This document shows, in pieces, positions 1 through 8,649 of a stretch of DNA of 64,000 nucleotides; position 1 is the first letter of the stretch; the number at the start of each line of letters is the position of its first letter. Under the pieces are notes generated by a model that searched no databases, was not told the DNA's origin, and saw only the letters and a list, made by a program, of their open reading frames with translations. This stretch comes from Pseudobutyrivibrio xylanivorans (lineage in GTDB: Bacteria; Bacillota; Clostridia; Lachnospirales; Lachnospiraceae). The stretch covers positions 819,501 through 883,500 of the forward strand of contig NZ_CP043028.1 of assembly GCF_008935055.1 (NCBI RefSeq). Reading direction: 5' to 3'. The position numbers and the translations under genes are program-made.

Positions 1-1203
1 AATTCCCGCCCATTTTATATCATTGACATCTGGAACTTTATCCTCGATATTTACAACATCAAATCTCATGCAAAACAATACTGTTACAGCAGCAATACTA
101 TAGATGCATGCGTAAATAAGCTTCTTTGCAGTAAACACTCTAAGAGTTTTTTCTATCAGCATCTTTGTTGCAAAATAGATAATTACGCCAATTACGATTG
201 CAGAAGCAATAGCAATAGTGTATTTTACGTTGTAGCTGAGAGGTCTAACTGCTTCAATCATACCTGCTACAAATGCACCAGCTACCATGGAAATGAAAAA
301 TGACATTCCAACTGAGAATACAGGCTTCATGAATGGAACTGCAATAAAATCCTGCACTGTCTCAAGCTTCTTTTTCTTATATAGAACATAGCTTATCAAA
401 ATGATAACAACTGCAACTACTGCATAGATTGCCAAATACGTTGCTCCTTCAAAGGTATGCTCAAAAGAAATTACACGACTTGACATATCATCAGTCTCAA
501 TACTTGAATAGATACGAGTATTTACTGGTATGAAGTATAGTGGGGTCAACATATTGAAGTTGATTCCATTCATAGCCTCACTCATACCAAACATCAAAAG
601 GCTTGCAGTCATTCTGAAGGCAACCTCCATCAAAAGGTAGAGCACATTAAATATTCCGTAGAATACTATAGCAGTCACAATCTGCCCTGATGTCATGATT
701 GCAAACAAAGCTATTGATATAAATAGTACTGTGGTAACCATTATTATCAATGCCCAATACCATATACAGCTTACATTTCCAGCTCCTTTTGCCAATGCTG
801 CGATTGACATTATTATCGATGTAACCAGCACTGGTGTCAATGAAACAGTAAGGCTTGATAATAGTCCCGTAAAATACAGACTCTTTCTTCCAACTGGAAA
901 TGCATGCATCATATAGTTATCACGCTTGTTGAATAGATACCAGAAAGTAATCGCTGCTACAACAATCGACATCACCACGGTTAGATATGTAGTCGGCATC
1001 ATTGACATATGCTCATAGAGACGCATCTCACCTGTGTAGCCCATCTTATCGTACCATTCAGCATTGCTTCCTGAAGTACTTATAATGTACGCAACCGGAA
1101 GTAATAAAAGAAGAAGGATGAAATATAGCAGTCCAGCTATCCAAGTTCTACTAATATTCTTTTTAAATAAAGCCTTATTAAAAAATGATGTCTTTGACTG
1201 CAT
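1..1203 (-). CDS. ABC exporter permease, 3' end cut by window edge
   Basis: Membrane permease of an ABC exporter driven by the ATPase encoded just upstream. 401 codons are in the window with no stop; the C-terminus lies beyond base 1. The start ATG (1203-1201) has an AGGAGG box 8-9 bases upstream and lies inside the last codons of the ATPase gene (26-base overlap), so the two are translationally coupled. Hydrophobic segments are visible near residues 23-45 (ending LLLLLPVAYII), 75-95, 120-140 and 155-175, with more later, as in ABC-2 type permeases of YtrC/YtrD-like operons. A soluble stretch begins near residue 380. No stop or frameshift is visible. Substrate unknown; cell-envelope or antibiotic export is the usual guess for this operon type. 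Confidence 0.75.
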   Translation of the reverse strand, partial: MQSKTSFFNKALFKKNISRTWIAGLLYFILLLLLLPVAYIISTSGSNAEWYDKMGYTGEMRLYEHMSMMPTTYLTVVMSIVVAAITFWYLFNKRDNYMMHAFPVGRKSLYFTGLLSSLTVSLTPVLVTSIIMSIAALAKGAGNVSCIWYWALIIMVTTVLFISIALFAIMTSGQIVTAIVFYGIFNVLYLLMEVAFRMTASLLMFGMSEAMNGINFNMLTPLYFIPVNTRIYSSIETDDMSSRVISFEHTFEGATYLAIYAVVAVVIILISYVLYKKKKLETVQDFIAVPFMKPVFSVGMSFFISMVAGAFVAGMIEAVRPLSYNVKYTIAIASAIVIGVIIYFATKMLIEKTLRVFTAKKLIYACIYSIAAVTVLFCMRFDVVNIEDKVPDVNDIKWAGI

Positions 1204-2077
1204 AATTCTCACCTCCTAACTCATAAATAAAGATTTCTTCAAGGGTGAGTGGAAGTACGTCCATAAGAAGTGGATTCATTCTATTAATTGCCTGTTCCGC
1301 TGCTCTTGGCTCTCCCTTTACAATAAGTGTATGCACACGACCGTTTGTAATCTTTTTCAAAACAGTAATCTCTGGTGGAAGTGCAGGCATATCTCCTTCA
1401 AATGCTATCTGCACCTTTGTTATCGAGGTCTGCAACTCATCCAATGAACGTTCGATGAGAATCTTTCCATTATTCATAATTCCCACATGGTCACATACAT
1501 CTTCAAGCTCTCTAAGATTGTGAGAACTAACAAGAACTGTCAATCCATTCTCGGCCACATCAGACATAATCAGACTCCAAATCTGACGACGCATTACTGG
1601 GTCAAGGCCATCTACAGGCTCGTCCAAGATCATAAGCTCTGGTCTTGCCGCAATAGAAAGCATGAACGCCACCTGCTTTTGCATGCCCTTTGAAAGACTT
1701 CGTACCATCTTCTTTGGGTTGATTGCAGGGAAGCAATTCATTATCTTCTTAAAAAGCGCCTCGTCAAACTTTGGATACATATTCTTGTAGAACTTCATCA
1801 TATCCAGTGTGTTTGCCTGGGTGAAGTAAAATATGTCATCTGGAATAACAGCATAGCGCTGCTTTAAAGCCTCATTTTCGTATACAGGCTCTCCATCAAT
1901 AAGCACCTGTCCAGCATCCTGTTTGTATACGCCGCAAAGATGACGGATAATGGTAGACTTTCCGGCACCATTTGGACCCACCAAACCATATATAGCGCCT
2001 CTTGGCACTCTCATATCTAAATCATCGAGGGCCACAAAGTCTCCGAATTTCTTTGTCACTTTACTTACTTCTATCAC
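1178..2077 (-). CDS. ABC transporter ATP-binding protein (YtrB-like)
   Basis: ATPase subunit of an exporter working with the downstream permease. It shows a Walker A motif GPNGAGKS at about residues 34-41, the signature LSKGMQKQ, a Walker B motif LMILDEP followed by the D-loop DGLDP, and the H-loop VSSH. About 299 residues, usual for drug or antimicrobial-peptide exporters. I start it at GTG 2077 because a GGAGGGG box lies 6-7 bases upstream; a TTG at 2098 would put that box inside the gene. It overlaps the end of the GntR gene by 17 bases and the permease start by 26, which gives a tight three-gene operon. Expression is probably controlled by the GntR protein. Confidence 0.9.
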   Translation of the reverse strand: MIEVSKVTKKFGDFVALDDLDMRVPRGAIYGLVGPNGAGKSTIIRHLCGVYKQDAGQVLIDGEPVYENEALKQRYAVIPDDIFYFTQANTLDMMKFYKNMYPKFDEALFKKIMNCFPAINPKKMVRSLSKGMQKQVAFMLSIAARPELMILDEPVDGLDPVMRRQIWSLIMSDVAENGLTVLVSSHNLRELEDVCDHVGIMNNGKILIERSLDELQTSITKVQIAFEGDMPALPPEITVLKKITNGRVHTLIVKGEPRAAEQAINRMNPLLMDVLPLTLEEIFIYELGGENYAVKDIIF

Positions 2078-2447
2078 TTTCTGCCCCTCCTTTCGCAAGC
2101 TCTTCTATACGTTTAATAAGGATGTCCTTATCCTGACAAAGATACAACAGTTCCTTTACAATCTCATCAAATTCTTTCATGAGTTCCTCATTCCTCCCTG
2201 ATGTGACATCTGCACGTTCAGCAGCATAGCTGCCCTTCCCTGCAATCGTGTAAATGTAACCTTCCTGCTCCAGCTCTCTATAAGCTTTTTGGATGGTGTT
2301 TGGATTAATTGACAAGCTAGTCGCAAGCTCCCGCACGCTTGGTAGCTTCTCATCCTTTTTTACCGCGCCTGTAACAACAAGACGCCGCAAACCATCCTTT
2401 ATTTGCTCATAGATAGGCTTAGAATCTCTGTAATTCAGTTGGATCAT
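2061..2447 (-). CDS. GntR family regulator, YtrA subfamily
   Basis: Short (128 aa) transcription factor with an N-terminal winged helix (about residues 10-75, including SVRELATSLSINPNTIQKAY and a wing around GYIYTIAGKGSYA) and only a small C-terminal helical region. That size and its place in front of an ABC ATPase/permease pair are typical of the YtrA subfamily, which usually represses its own exporter operon. The ATG at 2447 is preceded by AGGAGG. The dyad overlapping its promoter (2483-2494) is the likely autoregulatory operator. The effector is not evident. Confidence 0.88.
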   Translation of the reverse strand: MIQLNYRDSKPIYEQIKDGLRRLVVTGAVKKDEKLPSVRELATSLSINPNTIQKAYRELEQEGYIYTIAGKGSYAAERADVTSGRNEELMKEFDEIVKELLYLCQDKDILIKRIEELAKGGAESDRSK

Positions 2448-2482
2448 CTAATGTCCTCCTCTATACTGTATTACCTGTGTTA

Positions 2483-2516
2483 ATACACTTGTATCACACC
2501 TATATATATTTGTCAA
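2483..2516 (-). promoter_or_regulatory. Promoter and dyad operator of the GntR-ABC operon
   Basis: On the minus strand TTGACA (2516-2511) is followed by a 17-base spacer and TACAAG (2493-2488), a plausible sigma-A promoter. The -10 element lies inside a dyad with arms ATACA and TGTAT (2483-2494), flanked by GTGT and ACAC. The overlap fits repression by the operon's own GntR protein; this is inference. Confidence 0.6.
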
Positions 2517-2524
2517 CACCAAAA

Positions 2525-2652
2525 AAGCCCATGTTACGCTCTCAAGCCATAATAAAAAGAGCCCTCGTTACGCTATCAAGCCTTAGTGTCACTCCGCTCA
2601 GCTTAAAATGCTTCGCTTGAGTAACACCAAGAGCTAGATAGCTACGGGGCTC
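2525..2652. repeat. Palindromic intergenic repeat, copy A plus half copy; probable terminator of ptsI
   Basis: Bases 2559-2652 form a long imperfect inverted repeat closed by GAGCCC and GGGCTC, with inner arms around AGTGTCACTC and GAGTAACACC. The same element, read in the opposite orientation, lies at 34615-34705. A half element at about 2525-2548 repeats the left arm (TGTTACGCTCTCAAGC is identical to the other copy). It sits just after the ptsI stop, so it can end that transcript from the right; similar elements at two loci suggest a dispersed hairpin repeat. Confidence 0.65.
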
Positions 2653-2683
2653 CCATAATATTACGAATACACAGTGTATTCGA

Positions 2684-4387
2684 TTATTTTGCAGATTCCT
2701 TGAGGAGTGCTACGATCTCAGCTTCTGTAGAAAGTGCAAGCACCTTCTCAGCGAGAGCGTCAGCCTCTGCTTTGCTCCACTTTGAAATAATGCTACGTGC
2801 TGTGAGAACGAGAACTGGGTTCACGCTATACTCATCAAGTCCGAATGACATAAGAAGTGGAATCATGAGTGGATCAGCTGCTGCCTCACCACACATACCA
2901 ACAGGAATGCCTGCTGCATTACCAGCTGCAATGATGTTCTTGATTGAACGAAGAACAGCTGGCTGGAATGCTGAGTAAAGATATGCAACATTTGCATTTC
3001 CTCTGTCAACACTCATTGTGTACTGAGTTAAATCGTTAGTTCCGATTGAGAAGAAGTCTGCTTCCTTAGCAAGCATATCAGCAATAAGAGAAGCTGCTGC
3101 TGTCTCTACCATGCATCCTACTTCTATCTTCTCGTCGAACTTAATACCCTCTGTGTGAAGCTCCTGCTTGCACTCTTCAACGAGAGCCTTAACAGCACGA
3201 ACCTCGTCAACACATGTTACGAGAGGTACCATAATTTTAACTTTTCCAAAAGCACTAGCTCGAAGAATTCCTCTAAGCTGTGTCTTATAAATATCTGGAT
3301 TAGCAAGGCAGTAACGAACTGCTCTGTATCCAAGGAATGGATTCTCCTCTTTCTCAAGACCAAGATAAGGGATATCCTTGTCACCACCGATATCAAGAGT
3401 ACGGATAATGACTGTCTTACCATCCATTGTCTGAACAGCCTCTTTATAAGCCTCAAACTGCTCATCCTCTGTTGGAAGATGTGGCTTGTCCATGAATAAG
3501 AACTCTGAACGGAAAAGACCGATTCCTTCACCGTCACACTCGATTGCCTTCTTTGCATCCTTAGGTGTTCCGATGTTGCAGAAAAGCTCTACTCTATCGC
3601 CATCAGCTGTAACAGTTTCCTTGCCAAAGAAATTCTTAAGCTCGGCCTGTGCACGGATGAACTCCTCGCGCTTGATAACGTACTTAGAAACAACTTCTCC
3701 GTCTGGATTAATATATACATCACCCTCTGTACCATCGACGATAGCAGTATCCTTGTCCTTTACAATCTCTGTAATACCAGGAACAGAGAGAACTGCAGGT
3801 ATCTCTAAGGCTCTTGCAAGGATAGCAGAATGTGATGTCTTACCACCAACCTCTGTGATAATACCAACAACATTCTCCTTAACTATCTGAGATGTCATCG
3901 ATGGAGTAAGGTCGTGGGCTACAAGAACTGTACCTGGTGCGACCTTGCTAATGTCAACATCCTCTACCCCAAGTAAAATCTTAAGCAAGCTGATTTTGAT
4001 ATCAGAGATATCTGATGCACGCTGACGCATCATATCATCTTCCATCTTTGAAAACATACCGATAAACATATCGCAAACTGCAGTAACAGCAGCTTCGGCA
4101 CACTGACCAGCATCAATCATCTTTGTCATTTCGCCAGCCATTGTTGGATCGGCAATCATAGCTAAATGACCTTCCATGATTTCAGCTTCCTTAGGACCGA
4201 TGTTCTTACGAATATTTTCAGCCATCTCAGCTGTTTCAGCCTTGAACTTCTCAATAGCTGAATTAAATCTTGCTTTTTCTGCATCTGTATCATCGATGTG
4301 CTTTGACTCAAAAGATAAGTCGCGGTCAACGATGAGGCAAATGCTACCAATACCTATTCCTCTAGATGCTTCTATGCCTTTGTACAT
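2684..4387 (-). CDS. ptsI: PTS enzyme I (phosphoenolpyruvate-protein phosphotransferase)
   Basis: Cytoplasmic enzyme that takes phosphate from PEP and passes it to HPr, the first step of PTS sugar uptake. At 567 aa it has the family's usual length. The swivelling phosphohistidine domain carries GGKTSHSAI with the active histidine at about residue 186, and the C-terminal PEP-binding barrel shows LFRSEFLFM, RTLDIGGDK, SIGTNDLTQYT and GMCGEAA. It follows ptsH by 31 bases and is the last gene of the fru-pts cluster. The start ATG is preceded by AAGGAGGAAAAC. No missing catalytic residue was seen. Confidence 0.97.
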   Translation of the reverse strand: MYKGIEASRGIGIGSICLIVDRDLSFESKHIDDTDAEKARFNSAIEKFKAETAEMAENIRKNIGPKEAEIMEGHLAMIADPTMAGEMTKMIDAGQCAEAAVTAVCDMFIGMFSKMEDDMMRQRASDISDIKISLLKILLGVEDVDISKVAPGTVLVAHDLTPSMTSQIVKENVVGIITEVGGKTSHSAILARALEIPAVLSVPGITEIVKDKDTAIVDGTEGDVYINPDGEVVSKYVIKREEFIRAQAELKNFFGKETVTADGDRVELFCNIGTPKDAKKAIECDGEGIGLFRSEFLFMDKPHLPTEDEQFEAYKEAVQTMDGKTVIIRTLDIGGDKDIPYLGLEKEENPFLGYRAVRYCLANPDIYKTQLRGILRASAFGKVKIMVPLVTCVDEVRAVKALVEECKQELHTEGIKFDEKIEVGCMVETAAASLIADMLAKEADFFSIGTNDLTQYTMSVDRGNANVAYLYSAFQPAVLRSIKNIIAAGNAAGIPVGMCGEAAADPLMIPLLMSFGLDEYSVNPVLVLTARSIISKWSKAEADALAEKVLALSTEAEIVALLKESAK

Positions 4388-4418
4388 AGATGTTTTCCTC
4401 CTTAAGTTCCGCGATTAA

Positions 4419-4682
4419 TTAATCGCCGAGACCACTCTCAACGAGCTCTACTGCCTTTGCAAGAGCAGCTTCTTCATCAGAACCGTTGCAGATGATTTCG
4501 ATCTCAGCACCACACTTGATGCAAGCTGCCATAAGCATCATAACGCTCTTTCCATCGTACTGCATACCATTGTAACCGATCTTAACCTCTGACTCGAATG
4601 GTGTAACAGCTGCGCTGAAAACTGTTGCTGGACGCATGTGCATACCCTGCTCGTTTGTTACCTTAACTACTTTTGAAACCAT
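4419..4682 (-). CDS. ptsH: PTS phosphocarrier protein HPr
   Basis: Small (87 aa) phosphocarrier between enzyme I and the fructose IIA domain. The active-site histidine lies in GMHMRPA (about residue 15; many HPr proteins have LHARPA here), and the regulatory serine of low-GC Gram-positives is present in GKSVMML (about residue 46), so HPr kinase control is possible. The reading frame extends upstream, but the start at 4682 is preferred because AAAGGAG lies 8 bases before it. It has its own promoter (4736-4764) downstream of a terminator that follows fruA. Confidence 0.96.
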   Translation of the reverse strand: MVSKVVKVTNEQGMHMRPATVFSAAVTPFESEVKIGYNGMQYDGKSVMMLMAACIKCGAEIEIICNGSDEEAALAKAVELVESGLGD

Positions 4683-4735
4683 ATAAATAACTCCTTTCGT
4701 TTCAAGTACTAAATCCCTATAAAAAGTACCACGAT

Positions 4736-4764
4736 ATTTTATAGAATAATGCGTAATTTGTCTA
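4736..4764 (-). promoter_or_regulatory. Internal promoter of ptsHI
   Basis: TAGACA (4764-4759), a 17-base spacer and TAAAAT (4741-4736) lie between the fruA terminator and ptsH. This would give ptsHI a constitutive level independent of fruR control. Confidence 0.5.
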
Positions 4765-4792
4765 TAATAAATTTTACCAAAAAGCACAAAAG

Positions 4793-4819
4793 CCTTCCCC
4801 TATGTATAATAGGGGAAGG
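4793..4819 (-). terminator. Terminator after fruA
   Basis: Perfect 11-bp hairpin (arms CCTTCCCCTAT and ATAGGGGAAGG, 5-base loop), followed on the minus strand by CTTTTGTGCTTTTT. The broken T tract suggests partial read-through into ptsHI. Confidence 0.8.
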
Positions 4820-4839
4820 TAGTTGTTCTTATTAGATTT

Positions 4840-6750
4840 TTAATCCTCTACTGTCTTCTTTAATACACCAAGTAAGAAGCAGCTTACAAATGATCCAATA
4901 GCAAGAGCTACAAGATACATTCCCCAATTACCAACTACAGGGAATACGAAGATTCCACCATGTGGTGCCATAAGTGTGCACTTGAATGCCATTGAAAGGG
5001 CACCGGCAACACCTGAACCAACCATAAGCGATGGGATTACGTGAAGTGGATCTGCAGCTGCATAAGGGATAGCACCCTCTGTGATGAAGCAGAAGCCCAT
5101 GATAAAGTTTACAGGACCAGCTTTTCTCTCAGCAACTGTGAACTTCTTAGGGAAGATAAGTGTAGCAAGTGCAATTGCGATAGGAGGAACCATACCACCA
5201 ACCATAACTGCTGCCATAATCATCCAACCTGTTTCGTTCTGCTCTGCAAGAGCTGCTGTACCAAATACGTATGCTGCCTTGTTAAGTGGGCCACCCATAT
5301 CTGTTGCCATCATTGCACCAAGGATAATTCCAAGAGCGATAATTGAGCCTGAGCTCATTCCTGTAAGAACGCCTGAAATCCAAGCATTAAGTGCACCAAC
5401 GATTGGGTTGATTGCACACATAACAAGACCAATTACTGTAATACCACAAAGTGGGTAAATAAGAACTGGCTTAATACCTTCAAGAGACTGAGGAAGCTTC
5501 TCGCAAACCTTCTCGAGCCACTTCATGAAGTAACCTGCTGCAAAACCTGCTACCAATGCGCCAAGGAAAGCTGATGGAATAGCTCCACCTGGATTTGCAA
5601 ATGTAGCACCTGTTGAAGCAAGAAGGCCACCAACGAAACCAACTGCAAGACCTGGTCTGTCAGCAATTGACTGTGCAATGAAACCTGCAAGGATTGGAAG
5701 CATGAAACCAAATGCTCCGCCACCAATTGTCTTGAACCAAGCAGCTACTGGTGTGTTTGTACCGAAGTTGCTAGGATCAATTGAGTAATCATCAAGCAAG
5801 AATGCAATAGCGATAAGGATACCACCACCAATAACGAATGGAAGCATGTGTGATACACCATTCATAAGGTGCTTGTAAAGCTGGCGTCCCACTGACTCGC
5901 TAGAATCGTCTGTTCTCTTTGTTACAGCTCCTGTGTGATGGTAAACAGCAGCTGTCTCAGCCTTTTCGAAAAGCTTCTCAGGTGTATGAATAGCGTCCTT
6001 TGTAGATGCCATAACAACCTTCTTGCCATCGAAAACGCTCATATCAATATTCTTGTCGCAAGCTACGATAACTGCATCTGCCTCAGCGATTTCAGCAGCT
6101 GTAAGAGGATCCTTTGCTCCGCCTGAGCCATCCTTTTCTACTCTGAAACCAATGCCAAGCTCCTTTGCTTTCTGCTCAAGAGACTCAGCAGCCATGAATG
6201 TATGTGCAATACCTGTAGGGCAAGCTGTAACAGCTACAATCTTCTTTTCACCCTTACTTGCTGTTGCTGTAGATGCTGTAGTAGCAGCATCCTTCTCTGC
6301 CTCTTTCTTGTCGATAAGGCCTAAGAACTCGTCAACAGTCTTAGCCTCAACAAGAGTCTTGCAGAATGCTGAATCCATAAGCATTGTCATAAGCTTTGAC
6401 AATACCTCAAGGTGTGTATCAGCGCCTCCCTCTGGAGCAGCAATCATGAATAAAAGATTGCTAAGGTTGCCATCAAGTGCCTTGTAATCAACACCGGCTG
6501 GACAAGTAATAGCAACAAGACCTGCCTTTGCAACTGATGCAGACTTGCCGTGAGGAACAGCAATACCATTTCCAATAGCTGTTGTACCCTTTGCCTCACG
6601 CTCAAGGATAGCTGTCTTAAAGCCTGCTGCATCCTTCAAATTCCCAACAGAATCATGAAGAGCAATAAGCTGGTCGATTGCTTCATTCTGGTTAGCAAGT
6701 GCAACCTGAAGCTTGATCCCCTTAGGATCGATGAACTCTGAAATTCTCAT
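4840..6750 (-). CDS. fruA: Fructose PTS transporter, fused IIA-IIB-IIC
   Basis: Membrane permease that imports fructose and releases it as fructose-1-phosphate. The domain order is IIA (residues 1-150, phosphohistidine H67 in AVPHGKS), IIB (about 165-265, phosphocysteine C177 in TACPTGIAHTFMAAE) and IIC (about 285-630, with MLPFVIGGG and several glycine-rich membrane segments). The length of 636 aa suits a full IIABC fusion. The IIA-IIB linker is rich in Ala/Thr. It follows fruK by 75 bases and has GGAGGG in front of its ATG. Confidence 0.96.
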   Translation of the reverse strand: MRISEFIDPKGIKLQVALANQNEAIDQLIALHDSVGNLKDAAGFKTAILEREAKGTTAIGNGIAVPHGKSASVAKAGLVAITCPAGVDYKALDGNLSNLLFMIAAPEGGADTHLEVLSKLMTMLMDSAFCKTLVEAKTVDEFLGLIDKKEAEKDAATTASTATASKGEKKIVAVTACPTGIAHTFMAAESLEQKAKELGIGFRVEKDGSGGAKDPLTAAEIAEADAVIVACDKNIDMSVFDGKKVVMASTKDAIHTPEKLFEKAETAAVYHHTGAVTKRTDDSSESVGRQLYKHLMNGVSHMLPFVIGGGILIAIAFLLDDYSIDPSNFGTNTPVAAWFKTIGGGAFGFMLPILAGFIAQSIADRPGLAVGFVGGLLASTGATFANPGGAIPSAFLGALVAGFAAGYFMKWLEKVCEKLPQSLEGIKPVLIYPLCGITVIGLVMCAINPIVGALNAWISGVLTGMSSGSIIALGIILGAMMATDMGGPLNKAAYVFGTAALAEQNETGWMIMAAVMVGGMVPPIAIALATLIFPKKFTVAERKAGPVNFIMGFCFITEGAIPYAAADPLHVIPSLMVGSGVAGALSMAFKCTLMAPHGGIFVFPVVGNWGMYLVALAIGSFVSCFLLGVLKKTVED

Positions 6751-6825
6751 ATTCCCTCCTACACTTTGAAACTTAATTAGAGTTAAATTTATATATTAAC
6801 CGTGGGTCTCCTATTCCACAGCTAA

Positions 6826-7731
6826 TTACAAGTTTTTAAATAATGCATCAATGTCAGCTGCCTTAGCAAGGCCATCTGAAAATGCTGTTGCAGAACCAGC
6901 GGCTGTTCCCATCTTAAGGGCAGTCTCGTAGTTCTTTGTCTTCATATATCCAGCTACAAAGCCAGCAACCATTGAATCGCCAGCACCAACCGAATTTCTA
7001 ACAGTGCCCTTTGGAACACCGATACGATATCTCTCACCGTTTTCATCTACAAGCATGGCACCATCGCCCGCCATAGAAATAAGAACGTTTCGCGCGCCCA
7101 TCTTCTGAAGCTGAAGTGCGCCCTCATATATTTCATCATCTGTTTCAAGAGTCTTTCCAACGATTTCACCAAGCTCGAAATTGTTTGGCTTGATAAGGAA
7201 AGGATGATACTTCAAAACATTTGTAAGAAGATCCTTTGTTGCATCAACAACAAACTGTATTCCCTTTCCATCAAGCATAGAAAGAATCTTTTCATATACA
7301 TCATCTGGAAGTGAGTTTGGAATTGAACCAGCCAGAATGAGAACATCTCCTTCTACTAATTTAGAAAGCTTGTCAAAAAGTGCCTTCTGAGACTCCTCAT
7401 CAATCTTTGGTCCCTGAGCATTAATCTCGGTTTCTTCAGTTGCCTTAAGCTTTACATTGATTCTTGAAATTCCATCCTTCAACTGAACAAAATCAGACTC
7501 GATGCCTGCAGCCTTAACGCCCTCTTCGATTGCACGTCCTGTGAAGCCTGCTACAAATCCAAGGGCTGTGCTCTTGAGCCCAAGCTCTGATAAAACCATG
7601 GATACATTGATACCCTTTCCTCCGAAATAGTACTCCTCACTGGCAGAACGATTCGTCATTCCTGGGAGTAAATCTCCATCCATTCGTACTACGTAATCAA
7701 GTGCTGGGTTAAATGTAACCGTATAAATCAT
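6826..7731 (-). CDS. fruK: 1-phosphofructokinase
   Basis: PfkB-family sugar kinase of 301 aa. It phosphorylates fructose-1-phosphate made by FruA to fructose-1,6-bisphosphate. It carries the N-terminal PfkB signature GGKGINVS (about residues 37-44) and the C-terminal motif SVGAGDSMVAGF with the catalytic Asp at about 252. LacC-like tagatose-6-phosphate kinases share the fold, but the position between fruR and fruA decides for FruK. It starts 17 bases after the fruR stop. Confidence 0.95.
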   Translation of the reverse strand: MIYTVTFNPALDYVVRMDGDLLPGMTNRSASEEYYFGGKGINVSMVLSELGLKSTALGFVAGFTGRAIEEGVKAAGIESDFVQLKDGISRINVKLKATEETEINAQGPKIDEESQKALFDKLSKLVEGDVLILAGSIPNSLPDDVYEKILSMLDGKGIQFVVDATKDLLTNVLKYHPFLIKPNNFELGEIVGKTLETDDEIYEGALQLQKMGARNVLISMAGDGAMLVDENGERYRIGVPKGTVRNSVGAGDSMVAGFVAGYMKTKNYETALKMGTAAGSATAFSDGLAKAADIDALFKNL

Positions 7732-7748
7732 TGCTTTACCTCCATAAT

Positions 7749-8498
7749 CTATTCACATACCATTACTGTTGTGTGACTTAAATATTCCTTAGATGTGAGC
7801 TCATCTGTGATAATTGTGCAATCCTTGATATCCGCAAATGTCACAGAATTAATTTCATCGAATTTAGAGTGGTCCGCTAGAATATAGGACATATACGCAT
7901 GTCTGATGGCTGCAGTCTTAATCATGGCCTCATCCACATCAGGTGTTGTAAATCCTGCCTGAATGGAGATACCATTAGTGCCCATGAAAGCCTTTGTAAA
8001 ATGATACTTTCGAATAAATTCTATGCAGTCCGGTCCAACCACCGCCTCAGTGGCACGTTTAAGTCTGCCACCAATCATGATTGTATCAAACCCTTTATCC
8101 ATCAGGCGCTTCGCGTGAACAACTCCATTTGTTATGTACTTTGCATCGTGATTATCAATGTAATCAATCATAGCAAGTGTGGTAGTTCCTGCATCAATGT
8201 ATACGAAATCGTTGTCCTGAATGAGCCCTGCTGCATATCGACTGATATTATCTTTCTCAGCGATATTTTTCTGAGCCTTCATCTTTACAGCATCTTCCTT
8301 TGTGTTAACATCGTGGGAAGTAATAGCCGTAGCACCACCGAATACCTTTACGATTTTCCTTGCTCGATTTAGCTCATTTATATCACGTCTGATTGTAGCT
8401 GCTGAAGTATCTAAAAGATCAACCAGCTCATTCACTGAAACAGCCTTCTTCTGATTAACTATTTCGATTATTCGTGTCCGTCTTTCTTCCGTAAGCAT
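7749..8498 (-). CDS. fruR: DeoR family regulator of the fructose operon
   Basis: Repressor of 249 aa with an N-terminal DeoR helix-turn-helix (about residues 5-57, including VSVNELVDLLDTSAATIRRD) and a C-terminal sugar-phosphate sensor domain containing DNDFVYIDAGTTT and the late Asp-rich ILADHSKFD. I use ATG 8498, which has AGGGGTGG five bases upstream; an in-frame GTG at 8507 lies inside that box. The first gene of the operon, it is preceded by five 10-bp direct repeats that are probably its binding site. Fructose-1-phosphate is the inferred inducer. Confidence 0.93.
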   Translation of the reverse strand: MLTEERRTRIIEIVNQKKAVSVNELVDLLDTSAATIRRDINELNRARKIVKVFGGATAITSHDVNTKEDAVKMKAQKNIAEKDNISRYAAGLIQDNDFVYIDAGTTTLAMIDYIDNHDAKYITNGVVHAKRLMDKGFDTIMIGGRLKRATEAVVGPDCIEFIRKYHFTKAFMGTNGISIQAGFTTPDVDEAMIKTAAIRHAYMSYILADHSKFDEINSVTFADIKDCTIITDELTSKEYLSHTTVMVCE

Positions 8499-8547
8499 TG
8501 TATCCACCCCTTGAACAATTTCGATTATTTTTGATTGCTCTAATCAG

Positions 8548-8576
8548 AATATAGCACGTTAAAAAATATAACGCAA
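8548..8576 (-). promoter_or_regulatory. Promoter of fruR-fruK-fruA
   Basis: TTGCGT (8576-8571), a 17-base spacer and TATATT (8553-8548) lie 50 bases before fruR. The -35 element falls inside the last operator unit, so a bound FruR would block the polymerase. Confidence 0.6.
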
Positions 8577-8619
8577 TCACAAACAATCACAATCGGTCAC
8601 AGATAATCAAATTCCGTCA
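8570..8619 (-). promoter_or_regulatory. FruR operator: five 10-bp direct repeats
   Basis: Five contiguous 10-base units on the minus strand each begin with TGA: TGACGGAATT, TGATTATCTG, TGACCGATTG, TGATTGTTTG and TGATTGCGTT. Direct repeats in register with the helix are characteristic of DeoR-type operators. The array overlaps the -35 element. Binding by the adjacent FruR is inferred. Confidence 0.75.
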
Positions 8620-8649
8620 TAATACACATATTTCAGCTTTTGTTTTTGT

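Noticed and set aside
3486..3890. 134-codon plus-strand open frame inside ptsI
   Set aside because: Antisense shadow of a conserved enzyme gene; composition is that of complementary codons.
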